From NCBI GenBank assembly GCA_022573655.1, contig JACZTO010000002.1:62001-126000 (forward strand): a DNA stretch of 64,000 bases, written 5' to 3'. Positions 8,222 to 17,787 of the stretch are shown piece by piece. Made by a program: the position numbers and the translations under genes. Position 1 is the first letter of the stretch; every line of letters starts with the position of its first letter. The notes under the pieces are model-generated. The model had not been told where the DNA came from, did not search any database, and saw only the letters and a program-made list of their open reading frames with translations. This stretch comes from Pseudomonadota bacterium (lineage in GTDB: Bacteria; Pseudomonadota; Gammaproteobacteria; Steroidobacterales; Woeseiaceae).

Positions 8222-9163
8222 CTAAATGATTCGTTCGGGGCCGGGCAACCAGGCACCCCAATAATTGTGCTTCTCACGTAACTCGGATTTAGCGTCAGCA
8301 TCCCTGCGCTCGATTAACATCAGCTGATTACCCGGCCGCAGCTGGCCAAGTACGTGCAAATCCAGTCGTGCAACCTTCGCAACGCGTGGATATCCACCCG
8401 TCGTCCCGGCATCGACCGCGAGCACGAATAGCTCACCGTCTTCGGGGCATTGAATCGTCCCGGGAAATACCGGCGCACTGGGCATGCGCCCGTCCGAGCG
8501 AATGTCGAACTTCTCTCCTTCCAATCTAAGGCCCATACGGTCGCTGCGATTGCCAATCGTGAATCTGGCTGCAAAAAGCTGATCTGCCTCCTGGAGCAAA
8601 TCCGTTTCCGACGCACGCCCGACCCTGATCGTCCACGAGTCCGTCATGGGAGGTTGAAACTTCGCAGGGGTCTGCAACATTTCGACAGTATGGTCCGCCT
8701 CGGCAAGATCGAGATGGTCGCCCTTCTGCAAGGCCCGGCCCTCGAACCCGGCAAATCCGGCCGGCAGGTAGGTCGATTGCGAGCCGAATACTTCGTCCGC
8801 CTGCAGGCCACCTGCGAACGCGACGTAACTTCGAACACCCTTTTCTGCGGGTCCAACGTGTACCTCATCGCCGGGCGCCAGCCGCAGAGTCGCATACAGT
8901 TGTGCGATTTCGCCATTCACTGTGCAACTGGCCGTCGCGCCCGTAATGGCTATTTGCATCATCACTTCAGCGCGAAAACTCATTCCTGCCAGCAGGACTT
9001 CAAGCGCAGGCGCCAACAGATCGTTGCCAACAAGCCTGTTCGCCAGCGCCATCGACAACGGGTCCGCCGCCCCGCTCGCAGGCACGCCGAGATGACGCAT
9101 GCCGATTCGTGGCGTCGCCTGAATCGTGGTCTGCAAGCCCGGATTCAGTACTTGAATCGTCAC
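8222..9163 (-). CDS. pxpC: 5-oxoprolinase subunit C (biotin-dependent carboxyltransferase family)
   Basis: 313 aa, full length for the KipA/PxpC family. The start MTIQVLNPGLQTTIQATPRIGMRHLGVPASGAADP is close to the family opening VxxPGxxTtvQDxGRxGyrhlGvpxsGaxD. The C-terminal half has FPGTIQCPEDGELFVLAVDAGTTGGYPRVA, a conserved carboxyltransferase segment. With PxpA and PxpB it hydrolyses 5-oxoproline to glutamate using ATP, clearing a damage product of glutamine and glutathione metabolism. Its ATG overlaps the pxpB stop by 4 nt, implying translational coupling. Confidence 0.93.
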   Translation of the reverse strand: MTIQVLNPGLQTTIQATPRIGMRHLGVPASGAADPLSMALANRLVGNDLLAPALEVLLAGMSFRAEVMMQIAITGATASCTVNGEIAQLYATLRLAPGDEVHVGPAEKGVRSYVAFAGGLQADEVFGSQSTYLPAGFAGFEGRALQKGDHLDLAEADHTVEMLQTPAKFQPPMTDSWTIRVGRASETDLLQEADQLFAARFTIGNRSDRMGLRLEGEKFDIRSDGRMPSAPVFPGTIQCPEDGELFVLAVDAGTTGGYPRVAKVARLDLHVLGQLRPGNQLMLIERRDADAKSELREKHNYWGAWLPGPERII

Positions 9164-9786
9164 ATCGCCGCCACTGGGACGAATACGACTTTCGAACCAG
9201 GGACGAGCACAAACGGATCATCTGCAGCTGCGTCGAAGAGGATAAAGGACGTCCGGCCGATCAGCGGCCAGCCTCCCGGCCCCTGCAACGCATACAGCCC
9301 GGTCATGCCGCCCGCGATGCCGACAGATCCCGCAGGCACACATACCCGCGGTTCTTGCCGGCGCGACACATTGAGTTGTTTATCCAACCCGCCGATATAG
9401 GCAAACCCGGGCGTAAAACCAGCCAGGTCCACCTGGTATTCGCGCCCCGAATGCAGCGCGATGAATTCCTCTTGCGTCATTTCGAGCTGCTCGCAGACAC
9501 TCTCAAGATCCGGCCCTTCCTCGCCGCCATAACACACCGGAATTTCCACGACAGGTTGCGATGATGTGCGCAAATTACCCGGCTGCGCAATAACTTCGGC
9601 GATTCGTTTTTCCATCTCATTCCGGTCTTGGCTTGCGATATCGAATTGCACGACAACAGAGTCAAGTCCGGCCACCACTTCAAGATACGCCTGAGATTCT
9701 CGCAGTCGTAGCGCAAAGTCCTGCGCCTCGCGGGGGTTCGCAACGGATATGCTGATCAGATCATCGCCTGCAGACTGCACGAACAT
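9160..9786 (-). CDS. pxpB: 5-oxoprolinase subunit B
   Basis: 208 aa from the ATG at 9784-9786; a longer upstream frame runs through pxpA and is not used. Family motifs are GFTPGFAYIGGLD and RVCVPAGSVGIAGGMTGLYALQGPGGWPLIGRT, the latter spanning the conserved P-x-GSVGIAG and GGWpliGRT blocks of KipI/PxpB. It forms the carboxyltransferase-like complex with PxpC. The start overlaps the end of pxpA by 26 nt and the stop overlaps pxpC by 4 nt. Confidence 0.94.
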   Translation of the reverse strand: MFVQSAGDDLISISVANPREAQDFALRLRESQAYLEVVAGLDSVVVQFDIASQDRNEMEKRIAEVIAQPGNLRTSSQPVVEIPVCYGGEEGPDLESVCEQLEMTQEEFIALHSGREYQVDLAGFTPGFAYIGGLDKQLNVSRRQEPRVCVPAGSVGIAGGMTGLYALQGPGGWPLIGRTSFILFDAAADDPFVLVPGSKVVFVPVAAM

Positions 9787-10510
9787 GCACTCCTCGTTGT
9801 TCCAATGCCTCTCGGACCGCTCGAGCGGCATCCACCGCACCGGCTGTGTCGCTGTGAATACATAAAGTCTCGGCCGCCACGTTGATGATCGCACCGCTGT
9901 GCGTCTGAACTTCTTGACGCAACGCCAGCGAGACGGCTTGTGCCGCAATTGTCTCGATGCTGTCATGGACGGCACCCGCCTCAGACCTCGGCACGAGCTG
10001 TCCATTGTCCAGATACGCGCGATCAACGAACGCTTCGGCAACGAAGCGCAGCGCTTGTCGGGCCGCTGCTTTCTCAAGCTCGCTGCCTGGCGCTCCCACG
10101 AACGCCGCACCTGGCACCGCTTCTTTGCTCGCTTCGACCAAGGTATCCGCGAGCGCGCTGTTGCTGACCGCATCGTTGTACAACGCACCATGCGGTTTCA
10201 CATGCGTAATCGTCACGCCCTCCTGCGCGCCAATTTCACGCAGGGCGGAAATCTGTTCAACAAGCGACGACAACAACTCTGGTCCGTCGAGAAAACGACT
10301 CTTACGACCGAATCCTTCCCGGTCCGGATAAGATGGGTGGGCACCGACGGCCACATCGTTCGCGATGGCGGCAACGATTGTCGCGCGCATACTCGACTCA
10401 TCGCCCGCATGCCCTCCGCAAGCGATGTTGCAGCTACTGACTATCGTCAGTAATTCGGCGTCGCAGGGATCGCCCTCACCGAGATCCGCGTTCATATCGA
10501 TTGACGTCAT
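9761..10510 (-). CDS. pxpA: 5-oxoprolinase subunit A (LamB/YcsF family)
   Basis: 249 aa from the ATG at 10508-10510; an in-frame GTG three codons earlier is possible but less likely. The start has the LamB/YcsF signature DMNADLGEG, followed by SCNIACGGHAGD and GAHPSYPDREGFGR and later HVKPHGALYN, the conserved polar residues of the family. It catalyses ring opening of 5-oxoproline with PxpBC. First gene of a tight operon with overlapping junctions; divergent from an SDR gene 42 bp away. Confidence 0.95.
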   Translation of the reverse strand: MTSIDMNADLGEGDPCDAELLTIVSSCNIACGGHAGDESSMRATIVAAIANDVAVGAHPSYPDREGFGRKSRFLDGPELLSSLVEQISALREIGAQEGVTITHVKPHGALYNDAVSNSALADTLVEASKEAVPGAAFVGAPGSELEKAAARQALRFVAEAFVDRAYLDNGQLVPRSEAGAVHDSIETIAAQAVSLALRQEVQTHSGAIINVAAETLCIHSDTAGAVDAARAVREALEQRGVHVRAVCRR

Positions 10511-10552
10511 GGGATACACTGGATAACACGATATAGCTCGCCGGGGAAGATA

Positions 10553-11287
10553 ATGAGCGTAGCCCTAGTTACTGGTGCCAGTTCGGGTATTGGCGCAGCC
10601 ATCGCCATCAGCTTTGCCGATGCGGGCTGGGAAGTCATGGCTGCCGGCCGCGATGAAGGTCGCCTGGAAGAGGTCGCGGACGTGTCGGACAGCCTGGCCA
10701 TCTGGTCAGGCGAGCTCAGGGAGTCTGAGGAATGCGACGAACTCGTCGCCGACACGATCGATGAATTCGGCCGTCTTGATTGTCTTGTGAATTGCGCCGG
10801 CATTCTGCTGCGCGGCGACGCCGTCGAAACCAGCGACGATGACTGGCGCGATACCATGGCGATCAATCTCGACGTGCCATTCTACCTGAGCCGCGCGGCG
10901 CTTCCACACTTGCAAGAGAGTCAGGGCAGTATCGTTAATTTGTCATCAAACTGGGGTCTGCAGGCCGGTCAACGAGCGGTCGCGTATTGCACCAGCAAGG
11001 GGGCCCTCAACATGCTTACCAGGGCGATGGCCAGGGACACAGCCCCTGACGGAGTGCGCGTTAATGCCGTCTGCCCGGGCGGCGTCGATACACCTATGCT
11101 CGCCGCGGCCGCAGCGGATGCAGACAATGACGTCGATGAGTTACTGCAGCAGATTGCAGACCATAGCCCTAACGGACGCATCGCGACGCCGGAAGAAATC
11201 GCCGCACTTGTGCTATTTCTCGCCAGCGATGCGGCTAGCCACATCACCGGAACCACCGTTCCGATCGACGGCGGCCTTTCGGCCTAG
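10553..11287 (+). CDS. SDR family NAD(P)-dependent oxidoreductase
   Basis: 244 aa, classical SDR size. The cofactor loop TGASSGIG is at residues 7-14, NCAG at 80-83, the catalytic Ser in NLSS (about 131-132) and Tyr145-xxx-Lys149 in AYCTSK. The C-terminus has the usual PGGVDTPM and ITGTTVPIDGGLSA segments. It oxidises or reduces a hydroxyl/keto group of an unidentified small molecule. It shares a 42-bp divergent gap with pxpA, which may mean shared control but does not define the substrate. Its end overlaps the convergent pmbA-like gene by 4 nt. Confidence 0.9.
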   Translation: MSVALVTGASSGIGAAIAISFADAGWEVMAAGRDEGRLEEVADVSDSLAIWSGELRESEECDELVADTIDEFGRLDCLVNCAGILLRGDAVETSDDDWRDTMAINLDVPFYLSRAALPHLQESQGSIVNLSSNWGLQAGQRAVAYCTSKGALNMLTRAMARDTAPDGVRVNAVCPGGVDTPMLAAAAADADNDVDELLQQIADHSPNGRIATPEEIAALVLFLASDAASHITGTTVPIDGGLSA

Positions 11288-12600
11288 ACGCCCGAAAAAT
11301 CGACGTCGGCGAACACCAGCGACGGCGACAGCGTTGACGAATACGGGTAAACGTCGTTGCCCACCATCTCCAGGCGACTGAACAAATCACGTAAATTGCC
11401 CGTGACATTCATTTCGCTGACCGGCCGGCCAATCTGACCGTTCTCAATCATGTGGCCACGCAACCCGAGTGAGAAATCACCCGTCGTGTTGTCCGCATTG
11501 CCGCCCAGCCACGACGTCACGTAAACACCCTCGCCGACAGCGCCAAGCAACTCTTCCAGCGACTGGTCACCCGTGCCAATACGTCTGTTCGACGATGAGC
11601 CCGTGGTTGGCGTCATGTTCGCTTTGCGGCCGTAATAGGTGTCGACGTATATATTGCTGATCACACCTTCTTCAATGATTGGTATCACCCTGGCCGAAAT
11701 TCCTTCGCCATCATAGAGGCGGGAATTCAGTCCGCGCTGAATGAGCGGATCGTCGACGATGTTTAGTTTGTCACTGAATGCCTTTTCCCCGATCAGCGGC
11801 GCCCAGTACGACTGACCTTGCTGCACCCGACGTGCGCTCGCTGGTCGCAGCAGTCGGCCAATCAGGGAAGCGGCGCTACGTGCGTCAACAACCATTGTTG
11901 TCTTGAGCGTCGGCCCTTTCTCGGAATCGAGTCGCGCCAGAGCTCGTTCCAATGCTGTGCGAGCGACCACATCAGCAGGTGGCAAAGTCTCAACATGAGC
12001 ACCACCGGCAAAAAATCCGTCCGACGCCCTGCGATCGCCCTTGTCCTTCAACGTAATCTTCGAGCCGTACCAGCAATACGTTGACTCGCTGCTGCCCACG
12101 AAGCCATTACTGCTGGCCGATGCGGACCGGCTCGTGCCATCGTAAACGCCGGTCGTGGCAGAAATAACGCGCTCATGGCTTGTCGCCACTGCGTCCATTT
12201 CGCGACACCATGCCATGCGTTGCTCACGACTCAATTCACCAACATGCGTATCCACCAGGTCGAGATCATCGCTGGGCCTGTTTTTGAACAATTCTTGCGG
12301 AGTTATCTGGCGAAACTCGTCTGGTTCCAACGCCCGCGTGATAGCAACTGCCTCAGCCACAAAACCTGCGAGGCGATCCATGTTCAGGTCCGTCGTCTGG
12401 TGTGTTGAATAACGACCATTGGAGAAGACCTTGATATTGAGCCCGCGCGCGGTCGTATCTTTCACTTTTTCCAGCGCACCATCGCGAAATTCGAATTCGA
12501 CGTCGCGACTATTGCTCACCGTGGCCCAAACGTCACTGGCACCGGCCCCCTTGGCGAGATCCACGACCTGCTGCGCCAAACTTTTCAAATTAGCCAACAT
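11284..12600 (-). CDS. TldD/PmbA family protein (TldE/PmbA-like subunit)
   Basis: 438 aa, the usual PmbA/TldE length. It begins MLANLKSLAQQVVDLAKGAGASD, like TldE proteins, and keeps the family segments for the central barrel and C-terminal domain (DKLNIVDDPL, YDGEGISAR, MIENGQIGRPVSEMNVTGNL). It has no HExxxH motif, as expected for the non-catalytic partner, and no signal peptide. It overlaps the upstream tldD-like gene by 11 nt, so the two are coupled. TldD/TldE heterodimers are metalloproteases that unwind and cut short peptides. Confidence 0.9.
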   Translation of the reverse strand: MLANLKSLAQQVVDLAKGAGASDVWATVSNSRDVEFEFRDGALEKVKDTTARGLNIKVFSNGRYSTHQTTDLNMDRLAGFVAEAVAITRALEPDEFRQITPQELFKNRPSDDLDLVDTHVGELSREQRMAWCREMDAVATSHERVISATTGVYDGTSRSASASSNGFVGSSESTYCWYGSKITLKDKGDRRASDGFFAGGAHVETLPPADVVARTALERALARLDSEKGPTLKTTMVVDARSAASLIGRLLRPASARRVQQGQSYWAPLIGEKAFSDKLNIVDDPLIQRGLNSRLYDGEGISARVIPIIEEGVISNIYVDTYYGRKANMTPTTGSSSNRRIGTGDQSLEELLGAVGEGVYVTSWLGGNADNTTGDFSLGLRGHMIENGQIGRPVSEMNVTGNLRDLFSRLEMVGNDVYPYSSTLSPSLVFADVDFSGV

Positions 12601-14131
12601 TTTCGCCTCCCACGGTCATCTTGGAGACAAGCACAGTTGGAATACCCTGCGAGACAGGCACCCTCTGGCCGTTTTTGCCACACGTCCAGCCACCGGTATC
12701 AAGGCGGGCATCATTCGCGACCATCGTGATCCGCTTGAGCGATTCAGGTCCGTTGCCGATAATATTCACGTCCTTGATCGGTGCCGTGACCTTACCCTTC
12801 TCTACCAGCCAGCCGTTCTTCACGTAGAACGTGTAGTCGCCTGCGCCAATTTGCACCTGCCCATTGGTATAGGTCTCACAAATGATTCCATGGTCGACTG
12901 CCGCGATGATCTCGTCTTTCGTATGCGGTCCGTCCTCCATGAATGTGCAGGTCATGCGTGGCATCGGTGCGAAACGGTAGGACTCGCGTCGCCCTGACCC
13001 TGTCGGTTGCAAATCGTATTGCCGTGCGCTGATCTGATCGTGCAGGTAAGACCTCAGGATACCGTTCTCAACCATGACGGTTCGCCCTGCCTTGTTGCCC
13101 TCGTCGTCGTAATTCAGCGCCCCTCGCTCGCGCGGGATATTCGCCTGGTCCACTATGGTGACAAAAGACTCGGCAACCTTCTTGCCCATCATGTCGGAAT
13201 AGATGCTCGTGCCCTTGCGATTGAAGTCGGCCTCCATGCCATGACCGATGGCCTCGTGCAATAAGATGCCGCTAGCACCGGCCGCCAGGATGACTGGCAT
13301 TTCGCCCGCCGGCGGCCGCGTTGCCTCGAATTGAATCAGAGTACGATCAACAGCTTCGTCGACCATCTTGCTGAGCCGCTCCTCGGTGTACCAGGAGAAC
13401 TCCTCACGTGCTGCGATGTTGGAATACCCGGTCTGGGTCTCGTCACCCTTTTTCGCTGTCACGACTACGGTCAGACGTGTCATGGGGCGCTGGTCCAATA
13501 CCAACTTGCCATCGAGGGTCGCGATCATGATGCGATCGTCACCATCGGACCAATAAACCGCGACTTTCTCGATCGCTGGATCCCTGACCTTCGCCTTCGC
13601 CTCTACCATTTTCAGGATCGGCAGCTTCTGGTCGATACCGACATCGGCCCACGGCACTGTCGTCGTATACAAGTCGCCGCTGGAGGACGGATTGAATGAC
13701 TGTGGCCCAACCACCCGGCTGCGCGACGCAATTGCCGAAGCGGTGCGCGCAGCGGCAAGCATCGACGGCAAGGTCAGATCCTCGGTAAACGCATAGCCTG
13801 TTTGCTCGCCAATGACCACGCGCAGGCCGACACCTTGCTGAATGCCGGAATTAGCGCTGCTGACGATGCCGTCTTCAAGCGTCAGCCTGTTGCTGCGCGA
13901 GTGCTGGAAGTACACATCTGCCGCATCAGCGCCCCTGGCAGTCAGTTCAGACATGACGCGCGCTACCGTCGCCTGATCGACACCAAACCATTCCATGAAC
14001 GGATTTTGCGGTGCTTGGCGGGCAATGGCCCTCGCGCTTTGTACGCCGCAACCGGCCAGAAATCCCGGCATCGTAACGACGGCGCTGCCCGCCGCGACCG
14101 TGCTGAGGAAGTCTCTACGTTTGATGGTCAT
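12590..14131 (-). CDS. TldD-like metalloprotease subunit with Tat/lipoprotein-like signal
   Basis: 513 aa. The zinc motif HEAIGH is at residues 292-297, followed by GMEADFN, as in catalytic TldD. Unusually, the N-terminus MTIKRRDFLSTVAAGSAVV has a twin-arginine RRDFLS motif and a hydrophobic stretch ending in a lipobox-like LAGC. Classical TldD is cytoplasmic. This version should be exported, folded, by Tat, possibly as a lipoprotein, while its PmbA-like partner in the same operon has no signal. Either the partner is co-exported by hitch-hiking, or the signal is only a membrane anchor. Catalytic assignment is firm; localisation is inferred. Confidence 0.9.
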   Translation of the reverse strand: MTIKRRDFLSTVAAGSAVVTMPGFLAGCGVQSARAIARQAPQNPFMEWFGVDQATVARVMSELTARGADAADVYFQHSRSNRLTLEDGIVSSANSGIQQGVGLRVVIGEQTGYAFTEDLTLPSMLAAARTASAIASRSRVVGPQSFNPSSSGDLYTTTVPWADVGIDQKLPILKMVEAKAKVRDPAIEKVAVYWSDGDDRIMIATLDGKLVLDQRPMTRLTVVVTAKKGDETQTGYSNIAAREEFSWYTEERLSKMVDEAVDRTLIQFEATRPPAGEMPVILAAGASGILLHEAIGHGMEADFNRKGTSIYSDMMGKKVAESFVTIVDQANIPRERGALNYDDEGNKAGRTVMVENGILRSYLHDQISARQYDLQPTGSGRRESYRFAPMPRMTCTFMEDGPHTKDEIIAAVDHGIICETYTNGQVQIGAGDYTFYVKNGWLVEKGKVTAPIKDVNIIGNGPESLKRITMVANDARLDTGGWTCGKNGQRVPVSQGIPTVLVSKMTVGGENVG

Positions 14132-14188
14132 GATAATCCCCTGGAAAAGATGTCAGTTAGATGCGCCAGCACCAACGTTCGTTGCGTT

Positions 14189-14776
14189 TTAACGACGAGA
14201 GAACGCGAGTCCAATGCCTGCTGCTGCAAGAAAAATACCCGTGATGCGATTTCGCCACAGAGCGTTGCGCCTGAGCAGCTGCCTGGCCGAGTTCGCGAAC
14301 AGCGCCCAAAGCACATCACCCACGAACAGGACGCCAACAAAAACCGTTGCAACCAGTGCAAATTGTGCTGTCGATCCATCACCGACGAACTGCGGCACGA
14401 AAGCCGCATTGAACAGTAGTATCTTGGGGTTGAGCACGGCGAGCAAGCAGCCACGACAGAACATCGCCGGTGCCGCCTCTACTTCCTGGCTTTCGGCTAC
14501 TGGCTCGCGCCACATGCGAATCCCGAGCCAGACAAGATAGACAACGCCTGCCCACCGGATCCAGACCAGCGTATCTGCCGCAAATTCAACGACCGCCGCC
14601 AGCCCAATAACCACCAGGGCGAGCTGGGCAGCGACACCTGCCGTCGTGCCCACCACCGTCATCACCCCCATGCGTATGCCGTAGCGCAGGCTGTTGGCAA
14701 CAATGAGTGCGACATTCGGCCCCGGAATCATCACGAGGACCGCTGTTGCCAATACCAGTACGCCCAGACTGTTCAT
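14189..14776 (-). CDS. LysE family translocator (RhtB-like amino-acid exporter)
   Basis: 195 aa, typical for LysE/RhtB exporters, with about six hydrophobic segments. The first contains the diagnostic VMIPGPNVALIVANSLRYG, and the conserved LLAVLNPKILLFNAAFVPQF lies mid-protein. These inner-membrane proteins export amino acids or homoserine lactones; the substrate here cannot be told. It lies 3 nt after the rhomboid gene on the same strand. Confidence 0.9.
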   Translation of the reverse strand: MNSLGVLVLATAVLVMIPGPNVALIVANSLRYGIRMGVMTVVGTTAGVAAQLALVVIGLAAVVEFAADTLVWIRWAGVVYLVWLGIRMWREPVAESQEVEAAPAMFCRGCLLAVLNPKILLFNAAFVPQFVGDGSTAQFALVATVFVGVLFVGDVLWALFANSARQLLRRNALWRNRITGIFLAAAGIGLAFSRR

Positions 14777-14779
14777 GGC

Positions 14780-15406
14780 CTAACGCACACGACCACGAGC
14801 CCAGTGGCGAATCAGCATGAAGCCGAAGAGCATGCCACCGAGATGCGCAAAGTTCGCGATGCCGTTCCTGACACCGCTCAAACCGATAGTCAATTCGAAC
14901 AAGCCCAGCATGATGACGAAATACTTCGCCTTCATCGGAATCGGGGGGAAAATCAGCATGAGTGTTCTGTTCGGGAAATGCATGCCGTAGGCAAGCAGAA
15001 TTCCGAACACACCGCCTGACGCGCCCAAGGTCGGAACACCACCGCCCTGATACACACCGACCAATAACTGCACTATGCCCGCGCCTATTACACAGGTCAT
15101 GTAATACGTAAGGAATCGTTGCGGCCCCATCAGGCGCTCGAGATCGCGCCCGAACATCCACAGCATCAGCATATTGAAGATGATATGCATCAACGTCGTT
15201 TGGCTGTGCATGAAACCGTAGGTCACAATTTGCCAGGGCATGAAATAGGCGGACTGGACAGGCCATAACGCGAACCACTTCAGCATCACGCTCGGGGCGA
15301 ACTGTTGTAAAGCGAATACCAGTCCGTTGATGATTAGTAAAGCGAAGATGATATTGGGAATTGCGTCCGGCCGGGTTGGTCGCAGGCGATGGATGTTCGG
15401 GTTCAT
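14780..15406 (-). CDS. Rhomboid family intramembrane serine protease
   Basis: 208 aa with six predicted membrane helices. Catalytic motifs are the serine in GASGGVFG and the histidine in NFAHLGGMLFGF. HIIFNMLMLWMFGRDLE carries the conserved His/Asn of the second helix. It cleaves membrane proteins within the bilayer. There is no cytoplasmic N-terminal domain, unlike E. coli GlpG. A second, unrelated rhomboid lies at 35300-36178. Confidence 0.92.
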   Translation of the reverse strand: MNPNIHRLRPTRPDAIPNIIFALLIINGLVFALQQFAPSVMLKWFALWPVQSAYFMPWQIVTYGFMHSQTTLMHIIFNMLMLWMFGRDLERLMGPQRFLTYYMTCVIGAGIVQLLVGVYQGGGVPTLGASGGVFGILLAYGMHFPNRTLMLIFPPIPMKAKYFVIMLGLFELTIGLSGVRNGIANFAHLGGMLFGFMLIRHWARGRVR

Positions 15407-15463
15407 TCGTAAATTGTCCGTCCGTTGAAAATGGTCATTGTAACCCTGGCGTGAGACTCGTCG

Positions 15464-16882
15464 TTACCACTCGCCACCACCGCCGCCGCCACCACCACCA
15501 CCGGAAAAACCACCGCCACCACCACCGGAAGATGATTCAGGCGCGACAACTGACGAACCGAGTGCAGAATTTAATCCACTGGCAATTTTGCTCGTCGTTT
15601 CAGAAAGCCGGTGACTATTCCACGTACCGTAGTACCAGGCCGGACGGTAGCCGTCACCGCCCGGATTTCGAATTGACGCCAGCACGGCCGCGAAACGCTC
15701 GGACCATTGTTGATCCACGCCCAACGCCAGTGCGAACGGCAGCAACTCCTCGAACAGCTGTGGTGTTTTCTCAGGCGGGTTTCTCAGGTTGAGCTCGTCC
15801 TTCTCCGCGATCTCTAAATAGTCTTTGAAGCCCAACATCTCATCGAGCAGTTTGCGCCCTCGCATCGTCGGCCGTTTCATGATAATTGCAAAGAAAACCA
15901 TCGTTAGAAACATCGCGATGATCGTGGCAATCACCAGAAACGACGGGCCGGCACCAGAATTCAGTGCAATAAAGGTCGACATCACTACAATCATGATCGC
16001 CGGAATATTGAGTCCACCATTCGTAATGAAATATTTCTTCTTGTAGTCGTCCTGAAGAGAGGTCTTGTGTGCGCTCAACGCCGCACCCAAAACCGCATGA
16101 TTCTTATTTTCAAGAATTATGTCGTCGCCATCTTTAAAAATGCCCGCTAGTAATTCCTGTTCGCCGGGCGCCAGCTCAGGACGGCGTTCTTTCGCGTCCA
16201 GTATCGTCAAAGAGTGAGTGCCGTCGTTATTATTAATGCGCAGATAGCCCTTTACCGCAAGATTCACAACCGCTGCCGTCATGACCTTTTGGTCATAGTA
16301 CATCTGCCGAATGTAACGCAGTGACGCTGGAGAAAATCCAGCGGGTGGCTGGTATCGAGTAACGATTACGCCTTCTTCCGGATCCTTCCCGTGCTTGCGC
16401 CAGATCGGAATGTAATAGGAAAAAAGTAAGACGAGTCCGACAACTGCGGCCAGCAAGTTACGGTTGTCCGATAAGACCCAGCCAATGCGCTGTGACCTGG
16501 TCGGTTCATCAACAAATCCTTTCGGCCAACCAACGACTATGGTCAGTCCATTTGCCGCGGATAGAGGGTCATTGGCGCTGAAATGCACGCTGCCTGCTTC
16601 ATCCATACGGCGAGTGTAGTCCTGCCGTTTCGACCCCGGTGGCCCGGTGTAGCCTTCGACAAGAATTGCGCCGCGCGGGACGTCAAAAGCCAGCGTCACC
16701 GTCGCGGTTGCTTTATCGATCGGAAACGCCCAATCGAATCCTGTCACATTCCAGTACAACTCATCATGTTCGTCAAAGAATCCGAGCATTTTGTTTGCAC
16801 GGTAACGAAACGTGTAGGTGTGTTCACCATGCTCAATGAATCGGTCTGACCGTCCAAAATAGGTACGCAGATGTCTGCTCAT
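15464..16882 (-). CDS. DUF2207 membrane protein, C-terminal part (separated by frameshift)
   Basis: 472 aa, opening in the middle of the DUF2207 extracytoplasmic domain ([20 protein letters not shown], then [20 protein letters not shown]). Membrane segments follow near residues 155-175 and 290-335. A cytoplasmic part and a Gly/Ser-rich tail ([13 protein letters not shown]) typical of the family complete it. The piece has no signal peptide, so as it stands the extracytoplasmic domain could not be exported. Its natural N-terminus is the adjacent 95-aa ORF, in a different frame. Function of DUF2207 proteins is unknown; they commonly sit beside lemA, as here. Confidence 0.8.
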   Translation of the reverse strand: MSRHLRTYFGRSDRFIEHGEHTYTFRYRANKMLGFFDEHDELYWNVTGFDWAFPIDKATATVTLAFDVPRGAILVEGYTGPPGSKRQDYTRRMDEAGSVHFSANDPLSAANGLTIVVGWPKGFVDEPTRSQRIGWVLSDNRNLLAAVVGLVLLFSYYIPIWRKHGKDPEEGVIVTRYQPPAGFSPASLRYIRQMYYDQKVMTAAVVNLAVKGYLRINNNDGTHSLTILDAKERRPELAPGEQELLAGIFKDGDDIILENKNHAVLGAALSAHKTSLQDDYKKKYFITNGGLNIPAIMIVVMSTFIALNSGAGPSFLVIATIIAMFLTMVFFAIIMKRPTMRGRKLLDEMLGFKDYLEIAEKDELNLRNPPEKTPQLFEELLPFALALGVDQQWSERFAAVLASIRNPGGDGYRPAWYYGTWNSHRLSETTSKIASGLNSALGSSVVAPESSSGGGGGGFSGGGGGGGGGGEW

Positions 16883-17166
16883 GCGTTGTGTGTGTGGAAC
16901 GCTTCCGGCCGGTCATTGCGCGTTACAGCAATCACGTCAATGGCGATTTCATAGGTATTGCCAATCTTGTCCTGATACTCCACAGGAAAGTCACGATAGA
17001 TTCCACGTCGAATTTGGTGACCTTCAGCCCGCACCTTGATTGTCTCCGTGACTTCTATCATGCCGTCTGTCATCACACGGACATCGCTGTGAAAGCTCAG
17101 GATTCGTTCGTCGGAATATGCGGCTGCCGGTAACGCCAGGATCAGCAACGCAATGACTTTCTTCAT
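16879..17166 (-). CDS. DUF2207 membrane protein, N-terminal part with signal peptide (frameshifted)
   Basis: 95 aa: signal peptide [20 protein letters not shown], then the canonical DUF2207 start ([30 protein letters not shown]). It ends abruptly at HTHNA, where homologues continue. The stop overlaps the downstream ATG as ATGA. Removing one CA from the (CA)5 run just before the stop joins the frames as [15 protein letters not shown], which restores a normal DUF2207 protein. Its own start overlaps the lemA stop by 4 nt. Confidence 0.8.
   Translation of the reverse strand: MKKVIALLILALPAAAYSDERILSFHSDVRVMTDGMIEVTETIKVRAEGHQIRRGIYRDFPVEYQDKIGNTYEIAIDVIAVTRNDRPEAFHTHNA
16887..16896 (-). repeat. 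(CA)5 dinucleotide tract at the DUF2207 frameshift
   Basis: Plus strand TGTGTGTGTG, read as (CA)5 in the gene. It sits within 5 nt of the point where the reading frame breaks, and a one-unit change exactly accounts for the frame difference. Confidence 0.85.
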
Positions 17167-17723
17167 TCGATGGTTCCCAATTGAACGAGCGGTACATTGC
17201 CCGCGTCATCTGATGACTTCTGGAAAAATTCTTTTGGCTCGAACCTAAACTGACCCGCGATGATATTGCTGGGCACGGATTCGGTCATCGTGTTGTAGTT
17301 CCGAACGGAGCCGTTGTAGTAACGCCGTGCGAATTGCAAATAGTTTTCTGTTTCGACGAGTTCTTCCTGCAGCTTCATGAAATTCTCGTTGGCTTTCAAA
17401 TCCGGATAATCTTCGGCAAGCGCAATGATGCGATCGATACCCGCGCTGAGTTTCTGCTCCACTTTTCCTTTTGCTCGCACATCAGCCACTCGCATAGCTT
17501 CGGCGCGCAGCTCGGTAACCGCCTCAAGGGTGGCACGTTCGTATTTGGCGTATTGATCGACTGCCGTTACCAGCCGCGGGATCAGGTCGTGGCGTCGTTG
17601 TAGCTGGACATCGATGTCGCTCCAACCGTTCGCTACGCGATTGCGACTGCGGATCAGGCGATTGTAGATGACGACGCCTGCGGCGGCGATGAGCACAATT
17701 GCAGCAACGATGAAATTGATCAT
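17163..17723 (-). CDS. LemA family protein
   Basis: 186 aa, standard for LemA. One N-terminal membrane helix (FIVAAIVLIAAAGVVIYN) precedes the coiled helical domain with the family segments RVANGWSDIDVQLQRRHDLI, ARRYYNGSVRNYNT and SNIIAG. Orientation is probably N-out with the helical bundle on one membrane face. Function is unsettled; lemA followed by a DUF2207 gene is a common pair and is seen here with overlapping ends. Confidence 0.93.
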   Translation of the reverse strand: MINFIVAAIVLIAAAGVVIYNRLIRSRNRVANGWSDIDVQLQRRHDLIPRLVTAVDQYAKYERATLEAVTELRAEAMRVADVRAKGKVEQKLSAGIDRIIALAEDYPDLKANENFMKLQEELVETENYLQFARRYYNGSVRNYNTMTESVPSNIIAGQFRFEPKEFFQKSSDDAGNVPLVQLGTIE

Positions 17724-17787
17724 GGAAATGCCAATTTTGAGTCGATAATGGTCTGATGGCCGGCATGATACCGCCGTTCTCGGCAGT

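Noticed and set aside
15464-15540. Simple-sequence repeat (CCACCACC) as a mobile element
   Set aside because: It encodes the Gly-rich tail that is normal for DUF2207 proteins.
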